Below, piece after piece: positions 6,504-13,037 of a stretch of 19,095 nucleotides of DNA. The stretch is taken from the NCBI GenBank assembly GCA_016302585.1, contig JAEDNI010000035.1:1-19095 (forward strand). Reading direction: 5' to 3'. The stretch comes from Paludibacteraceae bacterium (lineage in GTDB: Bacteria; Bacteroidota; Bacteroidia; Bacteroidales; Paludibacteraceae). Every line of letters starts with the position of its first letter. The first letter of the stretch is position 1. The notes beneath the pieces are model-generated. The model saw only the letters and a program-made list of their open reading frames with translations, had not been told where the DNA came from and did not search any database. The position numbers and the translations under genes were made by a program.

Positions 6504-7676
6504 TTATCGTTTTGCCTTAAAAAATTCTTGTATCAAAGCCTTGCACTCGGCCTCTAAAACTCCCGATGAAACCGAAGCTTTCGGGTGAAAAACACGCGGG
6601 GCATAGGTTGCATATCCGCGTTTGGGATCGGGCGCACCATAGACGATGCGTTTGATCTGCGCCCAACCGATTGCACCGGCACACATCGGACAGGGTTCCA
6701 CCGTGACGTACAACGTAGCATCGGGCAGGTATTTGCCTCCTACGGTCTGCGCCGCAGCGGTGATAGCCTGCATCTCGGCATGCGCCGTTACGTCCTCGAG
6801 CGTCTCCGTGAGGTTATGTCCCCGACCGATGATCTGATTCTGGGAGACGACAACGCATCCGATAGGTATCTCGTTGGCAGCTAAGGCTTTTTGAGCTTCA
6901 GCGAGCGCGAGGCGCATATAGCGCTCGTCGTCAGACCGCTGCGGTGACAGAGTACAGACCGTTTCACTGACAGACCGCTTCTCTGACAGAAATTTTTGGA
7001 GTTCCTCGGGATGGGACTCGAAGTGATTTCCTATCACAACAACATCTGCTCCGGCATCGTAGGCCGTATTCATCGCCTCGGGTGTCCGGATTCCTCCACC
7101 GACAATCAGAGTGCATTTCGTTTGCGCTCGTACCGCGGCAATTATATCCGATGAAATCGGGGTTTTTGCCCCGGAACCGGCTTCTAAGTAGATTGCTTTT
7201 TTACCCATCAGTTCCGCTGCGATGCAGGTATCTACAATTCGGTCTATTTGGTCCGATGGAATCGGAGATGTTTGCGTCACGCGCATCGTAGAAGTCTCCA
7301 CACCGCCGTCTATCAAGATATAGGCTGTCGGGATAGCTTCTATCTGTGCGTTATGTATCGCTCGGGCTGACTTAATCTGCTGCCCGACCAGGTACTCAGG
7401 GTTATCTCCGGAGAGCAAAGAGAGATATAATATCGCATCGGCTTCCGGCGTAAACTGGGCGGCATTTCCGGGGAATAAAATTATTGGTAATTGGTAATTG
7501 GTAATTGGTAATTTTTCTTTCAACGCACGGACAAAAGCCGTGGTATCTCCGCCGGTGGAACCGCCGACGAAGATATAATCGGGGCAGCACTCCGCAGAGA
7601 TATGGAGGGCATCCAAATTGGCCTTCTCAGGATCAAGCAACAATGCTAAACTTCTATGTTTGAAAGAAAAAGACAT
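6504..7676 (-). CDS. GGGP synthase-TadA tRNA adenosine deaminase fusion
   Basis: One 390-residue frame joins two complete enzymes. Residues 1-230 are a (geranylgeranyl/heptaprenyl)glyceryl phosphate synthase, a TIM barrel joining sn-glycerol-1-phosphate to a polyprenyl diphosphate: LLLDPEK, IDGGVETST, YLEAGSGA, VGGGIRTPE and VIGNHFE are visible. Residues 250-390 are TadA, which makes inosine-34 in tRNA-Arg(ACG): HAE (299-301) with zinc ligand and catalytic Glu, and PCPMC (328-332) with the two zinc-binding cysteines. The linker (about 230-249) is encoded by a 16-bp tandem repeat with no stop. A heptamer tract adds ITNYQLP at about residues 57-63, before the conserved ILFPG. Met254 could allow separate TadA synthesis. 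The start at 7676 is three bases after the gldD stop. The two domains share no pathway I know of, so the fusion may be accidental. Confidence 0.88.
   Translation of the reverse strand: MSFSFKHRSLALLLDPEKANLDALHISAECCPDYIFVGGSTGGDTTAFVRALKEKLPITNYQLPIILFPGNAAQFTPEADAILYLSLLSGDNPEYLVGQQIKSARAIHNAQIEAIPTAYILIDGGVETSTMRVTQTSPIPSDQIDRIVDTCIAAELMGKKAIYLEAGSGAKTPISSDIIAAVRAQTKCTLIVGGGIRTPEAMNTAYDAGADVVVIGNHFESHPEELQKFLSEKRSVSETVCTLSPQRSDDERYMRLALAEAQKALAANEIPIGCVVVSQNQIIGRGHNLTETLEDVTAHAEMQAITAAAQTVGGKYLPDATLYVTVEPCPMCAGAIGWAQIKRIVYGAPDPKRGYATYAPRVFHPKASVSSGVLEAECKALIQEFFKAKR
6931..6989 (-). repeat. 16-bp tandem repeat forming the fusion linker
   Basis: On the coding strand three units read CTGTCAGAGAAGCGGT (6974-6989), CTGTCAGTGAAACGGT (6958-6973) and CTGTCACCGCAGCGGT (6935-6950). 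A 7-base CTGTACT (6951-6957) interrupts the last two, and a partial unit follows. With a 16-bp period each unit is read in a new frame, and no stop occurs in the frame used. Confidence 0.88.
7483..7510 (-). repeat. ATTGGTA heptamer tract inside the GGGPS domain
   Basis: Four perfect ATTGGTA units, the purest tract in the window, encoding ITNYQLP and flanking residues. It lies just before the conserved ILFPG strand of the synthase. Confidence 0.92.
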
Positions 7677-7679
7677 ACA

Positions 7680-8267
7680 TCAGTATTTCCATTCAAAAGA
7701 CTCAACCATGCGGATCACATCGGTGCGCAAATAGTTATATACCGGGGCGAGGGAGTCGGCATTCGGCGGGCAATTGCAATACACCGAAGCCCGGAAGAAA
7801 TGGCGGATGGAATCGGTGATAAAGAACTGGCAGGACGAAGCGGTATTTCCCTCCAAATCAAATAATACGCCATATACATCGGCCTCCGGATGCGCATATT
7901 CCCGCTCCGGAATGGCATTCGCGAACGAGGCATTCCGATAGACGAACTCGAGCGCATCATCGGACAGTTCGCGTAAGTTACGATGAACAGACTTATAGGA
8001 GCAGTGGATGGTTGCATCCAAAGCGGGATAATAGACATTGATCCAATAAGGTTCGTCATTCCGCGGTTGGACAACGGCGTTCTGCGACAGATCAAAGGTG
8101 TAGGGATAATCCGGATAGAGGGTCTCGAAATCCACATACGAAGTATCCGGCAAAGTGATACGATAATAGCCGTATGGCTTCGGCGTTGACACCTTACTAC
8201 AAGAGGTTAAGAAAAAGACACAAAAAATACCTCCAAATAACAACCCTAAAAAATAATTTTTGCGCAT
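7680..8267 (-). CDS. gldD: Gliding motility-type lipoprotein GldD
   Basis: A 195-residue lipoprotein. Residues 1-22 form a type II signal peptide ending in the lipobox LTSC, with Cys23 as the lipidation site. The mature protein follows the GldD family from end to end: PKPYGYYRI after the Cys, WINVYYPALDATIHCSY, the mid-domain IPEREYAHPEADVYGV, SSCQFFITDSIRHFFRASVYCNCPPNADS, and the C-terminal MVESFEWKY. GldD is needed for gliding in Flavobacterium and is kept in many Bacteroidota, including non-gliders, where its role is less clear. It is the first gene of the minus-strand cluster; its own promoter lies just upstream, and the next gene begins three bases after its stop (7680-7682). Co-occurrence with a secreted protein bearing a T9SS-like tail fits, but does not prove, a T9SS-bearing organism. 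Confidence 0.88.
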   Translation of the reverse strand: MRKNYFLGLLFGGIFCVFFLTSCSKVSTPKPYGYYRITLPDTSYVDFETLYPDYPYTFDLSQNAVVQPRNDEPYWINVYYPALDATIHCSYKSVHRNLRELSDDALEFVYRNASFANAIPEREYAHPEADVYGVLFDLEGNTASSCQFFITDSIRHFFRASVYCNCPPNADSLAPVYNYLRTDVIRMVESFEWKY

Positions 8268-8286
8268 TTGACTCCAAATTACGGCA

Positions 8287-8317
8287 CAAAGGTAGTAATA
8301 AAAGTTGAAAGTGGAAA
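8287..8317 (-). promoter_or_regulatory. Promoter of the gldD cluster
   Basis: TACCTTTG on the minus strand (8287-8294) is a good Bacteroidota -7 box, 20 bases before the gldD ATG. The -33 position holds only TTT (8315-8317) and falls inside a heptamer tract, so recognition there would be weak. Confidence 0.65.
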
Positions 8318-8335
8318 GTTAAAAGTGGAAAGTTT
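8301..8335. repeat. AAAGTNN heptamer tract between divergent promoters
   Basis: Five heptamers in perfect register: AAAGTTG, AAAGTGG, AAAGTTA, AAAGTGG, AAAGTTT. They occupy the -33 region of the gldD promoter and lie about 50 bases upstream of the manC -33 box. Confidence 0.92.
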
Positions 8336-8386
8336 TTCATTTTTGGGACAAAATGACACTTTTTTTCTAAAAAAAGTCGCGCGCGC

Positions 8387-8417
8387 TTGCACATATTATA
8401 AATATTTTGTATCTTTG
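8387..8417 (+). promoter_or_regulatory. Promoter of the manC/glycogen cluster
   Basis: TTG (8387-8389), 20-nt spacer, TATCTTTG (8410-8417), followed by CGCCC: a textbook Bacteroidota promoter. Transcription would start near 8423, leaving a very short leader of about 15 bases before the ATG at 8438. A run of alternating C and G (about 8378-8386) precedes the -33 box. Confidence 0.85.
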
Positions 8418-8437
8418 CGCCCAAATTTGTTTTGTAT

Positions 8438-9679
8438 ATGAAAAATCAAAATAACTATTGCGTTATTATGGCCGGCGGCATCGGAAGTCGTTTTTGGCCT
8501 TTCAGCAGGGTCGATAAGCCCAAACAATTCTTAGATTTCTTTGGTACGGGTAAGAGTTTGCTGCAGATGACAGTGGACCGTTTTCGTCCGTTGATTCCGA
8601 TTGAAAATGTTTTTATTGTAACGAACGTAGCGTACAAAGATACGATTTTAAAGCAAGTGCCGGATTTATCGGAGAGTCAGATTCTATGCGAGCCTGCGCG
8701 TAGGAACACCGCGCCGTGCATCGCGTACGCGACCGCGCATATTCGTGCACTCTGCCTGCAGAAAGCCTATGGATTTACCAAAGACGAAGGGAAGCAATAC
8801 GAGGGTTTTGCGAAGGCGGGTAAGATCAAAGGCGGCAACAGCAATTTGCCCAATTACCAGGATATCGACTGGAGTCGGCCGGAGATGCAGGCGAATATCG
8901 TCGTAGCAGCAAGCGATCATCTGATTCTGGAGGAAGGGAAATTCCGCAAGACGATTCAGAAAGCATTCGATTTCGTAGGTAGCAACAAGGCTATCTGCAC
9001 GCTGGGCATGCAGCCTACCCGACCGGAGACAGGATACGGATACATCCAATTTGTCGCTGACAAATCGGATAAGTTGAAAGTTGATAGTTTAGAGTGTAGA
9101 GATATTTATCCGGTGAAGACGTTTACGGAGAAGCCGAATCTGGAGATGGCGAAGATATTCTTGAAGAGCGGTGATTTCCTTTGGAACAGTGGTATCTTTA
9201 TTTGGAATCTGCAGACGATCAGTGAGGCCTTCCGTTATTTGTTACCGGAAGTGGCGGATCGTTTCCGCGAAGGAGAGTTACTGATGGGAACGGAGAAAGA
9301 GGAGGCGTTTATCGAAGATATCTTCCCGAAATGTCCGAACATCTCGATCGACTACGGCATCATGGAGAAGGCGGATAACGTATACGTCATTCCGTCCAGT
9401 TTCGGTTGGAGTGACTTGGGCTCATGGGGTTCGTTATACGAGTTGAGTGAGAAAGATGCAGAAACGAACGTGAGTCTGCATAGCGAAGCGCTATTCCATG
9501 AGGCGAGGGGTAATATCGTAACCTTGGAACCGGGTAAGTTAGCGATTGTGCAAGGCGTGGATGATATGATTATTGCGGAGCAGAAAGGTGTGCTGCTGGT
9601 TTGCAAGAAAGCGGAGGAGCAGCGCATCAAGGAGTTTGTAACCGAAGCGCAAGAGAAATTCAACGGCAAATATAATTAA
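8438..9679 (+). CDS. manC: Mannose-1-phosphate guanylyltransferase
   Basis: Makes GDP-mannose from GTP and mannose 1-phosphate. The nucleotide-binding signature MAGGIGSRFWPFSR with the following KPKQFLDF is at the N-terminus. TGYGYI, FTEKP, FLWNSGIFIW, SIDYGIMEKA and GWSDLGSWGSL follow in family order. The sugar-nucleotide motif reads ASDHLI where PSDH is usual. The 413-residue length fits a stand-alone ManC without a phosphomannose isomerase domain. Two lineage-specific segments stand out: about 40 residues before ASDHLI (from KAYGFTKDEGK), and about 14 residues before VKTFTEKP that are encoded by decayed heptamers (9070-9097). I prefer the ATG at 8438 over an in-frame TTG at 8432, because it follows the promoter and gives the usual N-terminus. 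First gene of the rightward cluster; 20 bases separate it from the next. Confidence 0.93.
   Translation: MKNQNNYCVIMAGGIGSRFWPFSRVDKPKQFLDFFGTGKSLLQMTVDRFRPLIPIENVFIVTNVAYKDTILKQVPDLSESQILCEPARRNTAPCIAYATAHIRALCLQKAYGFTKDEGKQYEGFAKAGKIKGGNSNLPNYQDIDWSRPEMQANIVVAASDHLILEEGKFRKTIQKAFDFVGSNKAICTLGMQPTRPETGYGYIQFVADKSDKLKVDSLECRDIYPVKTFTEKPNLEMAKIFLKSGDFLWNSGIFIWNLQTISEAFRYLLPEVADRFREGELLMGTEKEEAFIEDIFPKCPNISIDYGIMEKADNVYVIPSSFGWSDLGSWGSLYELSEKDAETNVSLHSEALFHEARGNIVTLEPGKLAIVQGVDDMIIAEQKGVLLVCKKAEEQRIKEFVTEAQEKFNGKYN
9070..9097 (+). repeat. Decayed AAAGTTG heptamer tract inside manC
   Basis: TAAGTTG, AAAGTTG, ATAGTTT, AGAGTGT in register, encoding KLKVDSLEC in a segment that other ManC proteins seem to lack. 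Confidence 0.65.
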
Positions 9680-9699
9680 TTTACTTAATACTTAAACTC

Positions 9700-11691
9700 A
9701 TGAGTTATCTGAATTTTGACAAGACAGTACTTGTTAATTTAGAGCGGTCGCTTCAGAAAGAGATGATTCGAACGAACCGTGCAGGGGTGTATAACTCGAC
9801 CACGTTGGTCGATTGCAACACCCGTAAGTACCACGGCCAGTTGGTGATGCCCATTCCTGAGCTTGGGGAAGATAATTTCGTTCTGCTGAGTTCGTTGGAT
9901 GAGACCGTGATCCAACACGGGGCTGAGTTCAACTTAGGTCTACACGAGTACGGCGAGAATCATTTCAGCCCCAACGGCCACAAGTACATTCGCGAGTTCG
10001 ACTGCGAGTTGATCTCCAAGACCGTTTATCGCGTAGGTGCGATGGTATTGGAGAAGGAGCGGATGTTGGTCAGTTTCGAACCGCGTGTGCTGATTCGCTA
10101 CACGTTATTAGAGAGCGGCAGTCCGACGGTATTGCGTTTCCGTCCGTTCCTGGCATTCCGAAGCGTGAACGAGTTAACGCACGAGAACCCGTTAGCCAAC
10201 CCGAACATGGACGAGTGCGAGAACGGTCGTTTCAACCGCATGTATCCTGGCTTCCCGAATCTGTACATGCAGTTCAGCAAGGCCGTCGAGTATCATCATG
10301 ACCCGCAGTGGTACAAGGGCATCGAGTACCGCAAAGAGAAAGAGCGCGGTTACGCCTTCAAAGAGGACCTGTTGGTACCGGGTTACTTCGAGTTACCGAT
10401 GAAGAAAGGCGAGAGCATCATCTTCGCGGCAGGTGTGACGGAATGCAAGACCGCGAGTCTGAAAGCTACTTGGAAGAAAGAGTTAGCGCGCCGGAACAAG
10501 CGTCTTGACATGTTCTCGACTCTGAAGAACAGCGCAAGCCAGTTCTACAAACGCGAGGGGGACAAGTGCTACCTGTTAGCCGGTTTCCCATGGTTCCATG
10601 CGGACGCCCGCAACTCGTTCTTCGCGACGCCGAGTTGTACGTTAGACATCGACCGTCCGGAATACTGGGACGCCATCATCAACAAGACTGCGATAGGTGA
10701 GATCCTTAACTTCATGAATGGTCGCGGCACCGAGAACAAGATGACAGGCATGGATGAGCCGGATGCGTTGTTATGGTTCATTCGCGCATGTCAGAAATAC
10801 GCACATAAATATACGGTTCGCGAGGCGGCTGATTTGTATGGTCAGCTCTGTCTGGACATCGTCACCTGGTACCGTAAGCAGAACCACCCGCGTGCCAAAC
10901 TACACCAGAACGGATTGCTTTGGGTGGACGGCACACAACGTCCGGCTACCTGGATGAACGCGACGGAGAACGGTTGGCCTATCACCCCGAGAACGGGTTA
11001 TGTAGTAGAGATCAACGCACTATGGTACAACGCAATGTTATTCACGGCAGAGTTGCTCCGGGAGATGGGCAAAGAGACGAGTGCCGACCTCATGGAGTAC
11101 CAGGCAGAGATCACGAAGGACGCTTTTGTCAAGACCTTCTGGAACGGCGTTTATCTGAACGACTACGTGTTGGACGGCTACGAGAACCGCGAGGTAAGAC
11201 CGAACCAGATATGGGCGGCCGGTCTTCCCTACAGCCCTCTGGACAAGAAACAGCAGAAGGCGGTAGTGGATATCTGTACGAAAGAGTTGCTGACGCCGAA
11301 GGGCTTGCGAACGCTGAGTCCGAAGAGCGGCGACTACCGTCCCTTCTACCGCGGCGGTCAGCAGGAGCGCGACAGGAACTTCCACAACGGTCCGGTATGG
11401 CCGTTCACGATAGCGGCATACGCGCGAGCTTACATGAATGTATATAAATACAGCGGTATCAGTTTTATGGAGCGACTGCTGGTCGGTTTTGAGGCCGAGA
11501 TGGACGAGCTGACGATCGGTACGCTGAACGAGATGTACGACGGCAACCCGCCTTACAAAGGTCATGGCGGCATGAGTTATGCACCGAGTGTAGCAGCTGT
11601 GATCAGCGTGATGGATACGCTGAAGAAGTATCAATTAGAAGAAAGCGAAAAGTCGAAAGTCGAAAGCGAAGGAAAGGAGGCAGAGAAATGA
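9700..11691 (+). CDS. Glycogen debranching enzyme (GH133 amylo-alpha-1,6-glucosidase type)
   Basis: A 663-residue cytoplasmic protein with a debranching-enzyme N-terminal beta domain (about 20-260: RAGVYNSTTLVDCNTRKYHG, ETVIQHG) and a C-terminal alpha/alpha barrel (about 290-645: AGFPWFHADARNSFFATPS, TGMDEPDALLWFI, PITPRTGYVVEINALWYNAM, HNGPVWPF, GTLNEMYDGNPPY). The family removes alpha-1,6-linked glucose stubs from glycogen. Glu611 in TLNEMYDG fits the catalytic base. At the acid position, eukaryotic enzymes have TWMDK; here the motif is TWMNA, with Asn420. This may be a lineage trait or may affect activity. The last 15 or so residues (EKSKVESEGKEAEK) come from an AAAGTCG heptamer tract and are probably not part of the fold. 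The stop overlaps the next ATG (ATGA at 11688-11691), implying translational coupling. Confidence 0.9.
   Translation: MSYLNFDKTVLVNLERSLQKEMIRTNRAGVYNSTTLVDCNTRKYHGQLVMPIPELGEDNFVLLSSLDETVIQHGAEFNLGLHEYGENHFSPNGHKYIREFDCELISKTVYRVGAMVLEKERMLVSFEPRVLIRYTLLESGSPTVLRFRPFLAFRSVNELTHENPLANPNMDECENGRFNRMYPGFPNLYMQFSKAVEYHHDPQWYKGIEYRKEKERGYAFKEDLLVPGYFELPMKKGESIIFAAGVTECKTASLKATWKKELARRNKRLDMFSTLKNSASQFYKREGDKCYLLAGFPWFHADARNSFFATPSCTLDIDRPEYWDAIINKTAIGEILNFMNGRGTENKMTGMDEPDALLWFIRACQKYAHKYTVREAADLYGQLCLDIVTWYRKQNHPRAKLHQNGLLWVDGTQRPATWMNATENGWPITPRTGYVVEINALWYNAMLFTAELLREMGKETSADLMEYQAEITKDAFVKTFWNGVYLNDYVLDGYENREVRPNQIWAAGLPYSPLDKKQQKAVVDICTKELLTPKGLRTLSPKSGDYRPFYRGGQQERDRNFHNGPVWPFTIAAYARAYMNVYKYSGISFMERLLVGFEAEMDELTIGTLNEMYDGNPPYKGHGGMSYAPSVAAVISVMDTLKKYQLEESEKSKVESEGKEAEK
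11642..11669 (+). repeat. AAAGTCG heptamer tract encoding a C-terminal tail
   Basis: AAAGCGA, AAAGTCG, AAAGTCG, AAAGCGA in register, translated as ESEKSKVESE at the end of the debranching enzyme. A good Shine-Dalgarno sequence for the next gene (AAGGAGG) follows directly. Confidence 0.9.
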
Positions 11692-12950
11692 AAGCGTTAA
11701 TGTTTGGATGGGAGTTTCCTCCTCATATCTTAGGTGGTTTGGGAACTGCGAGTTACGGTCTGACGCGCGGCATGGCGCAACAGCCGGACATGGAGATCAC
11801 GTTCGTCATCCCGAAACCATGGGGCGATGAAGATCAGAGTTTCCTGCGTATCATCGGTGCGAACAGTGTGCCTATCGTATGGAAAGAAAACAGCTATGAC
11901 TATGTCAAGCAGCGCATGGAGGGCAAGATGAGCCCCGAAGAGTATTTCCATTTCCGCAACGGGATACATTATGACTACCGCCGTATCGGAACGGATGACT
12001 TGGGTTGCGTAGGTTTCTCGGGTCGTTACCCGGACAACCTGATCGAAGAGATCGGCAACTACGAAGCCGTAGCGAGTGTGTTAGCTCACAGTCTGGAATT
12101 TGATATTATCCACAGCCACGACTGGCTGACTTATCCTGCGGGTGTATTTGCCAAGCAGATCAGCGGCAAACCGTTGGTAATCCACGTTCACGCGACCGAT
12201 TTCGACCGTAGCCGCGGCAACGTCAACCCGACGGTTTATGCGATAGAGAAACGCGGTATGGACGCAGCAGATCATATCATTTGCGTAAGTAACCTGACAC
12301 GAAGGACGGTTATAGAGAAATATGGTATTGATCCGCGTAAGGTAAGTACGGTACATAATGCCGTAGAGCCGTTGGCGCATCCCGAGGAGTTCACGAAGCC
12401 TGAGCGCAAGGATAAGTTGGTTACTTTCTTGGGTCGAATCACTATGCAGAAGGGTCCCGAGTATTTCGTAGAGGCCGCAGCAAGAGTACTGAGCAAGACC
12501 GACGGCGTACGATTCGTGATGGCCGGAAGCGGCGACAAGATGGCGGAGATGATCGATCTCGTAGCCAAACGCGGTATTGCGGACAAGTTCCACTTCCCGG
12601 GCTTCATGCGCGGCAAGCAGGTACAGGAGATGTTAGCGATGAGCGACGTGTATATCATGCCGTCTGTGAGCGAGCCTTTCGGTATCAGTCCTTTGGAGGC
12701 GATGCAGGTAGGATGTCCGTCCATCATCTCGCATCAATCGGGCTGCGCGGAGATTCTACAACATGCTATCAAGACCGACTACTGGGACATCGACGCGATG
12801 GCCGATGCGATCTATGCGATCGTCAAATATCCGGCGATGTACAAGAGCCTGCATGAGTTAGGCATGGCGGAAGTCAACAATATCAAGTGGTCCGACGCCG
12901 GACTTAAAGTGCGCAGGATCTACGACGGAGTCATTAACCACACGCTGTAG
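11688..12950 (+). CDS. GT4-type glycosyltransferase (probable glycogen synthase-like)
   Basis: A 420-residue GT-B enzyme. The N-terminal domain opens FGWEFPPHILGGLGTASYGL, the Gly-rich acceptor-side loop of glycogen-synthase-like transferases, and contains DIIHSHDWLTYPAG and HVHATDFDRS. The C-terminal domain starts VTFLGRITMQKGPEYF and carries the retaining E-x7-E motif SEPFGISPLEAMQ near residues 327-335. The donor is unknown: placement after a debranching enzyme and before a GH57 protein points to alpha-glucan synthesis with UDP- or ADP-glucose. GDP-mannose from manC in the same cluster is a less likely alternative. An AAGGAGG motif 10 bases before the ATG is the strongest Shine-Dalgarno site in the window, and the start overlaps the upstream stop. 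Confidence 0.88.
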   Translation: MKALMFGWEFPPHILGGLGTASYGLTRGMAQQPDMEITFVIPKPWGDEDQSFLRIIGANSVPIVWKENSYDYVKQRMEGKMSPEEYFHFRNGIHYDYRRIGTDDLGCVGFSGRYPDNLIEEIGNYEAVASVLAHSLEFDIIHSHDWLTYPAGVFAKQISGKPLVIHVHATDFDRSRGNVNPTVYAIEKRGMDAADHIICVSNLTRRTVIEKYGIDPRKVSTVHNAVEPLAHPEEFTKPERKDKLVTFLGRITMQKGPEYFVEAAARVLSKTDGVRFVMAGSGDKMAEMIDLVAKRGIADKFHFPGFMRGKQVQEMLAMSDVYIMPSVSEPFGISPLEAMQVGCPSIISHQSGCAEILQHAIKTDYWDIDAMADAIYAIVKYPAMYKSLHELGMAEVNNIKWSDAGLKVRRIYDGVINHTL

Positions 12951-13014
12951 ACCGCTTCGCTCAAAGTAGAAAGACAAAAGACCGCTCGCTGAGCGAGCTC
13001 AAAGACAAAAGATT
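12949..13014 (+). repeat. Mixed short-repeat block after the glycosyltransferase
   Basis: AGACCGCTTCGCTCAAAG (12949-12966) recurs at 12979-13004 as AGACCGCT...TCAAAG with a hairpin inserted (GCTCGC TGA GCGAGC, 12984-12998). AAAGACAAAAGA occurs twice (12970-12981, 13001-13012). Three AAAGNNN heptamers lie at 12963-12983. The hairpin has no T-run after it, so it is not a convincing terminator. Confidence 0.8.
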
Positions 13015-13037
13015 ATTAAGAATTAAAAATTCGTATT

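Noticed and set aside
12984..12998. GC-rich hairpin as an intrinsic terminator splitting the glycogen cluster
   Set aside because: The stem is short (6 bp with a 3-base loop) and no T-run follows; it is better explained as part of a repeat block.
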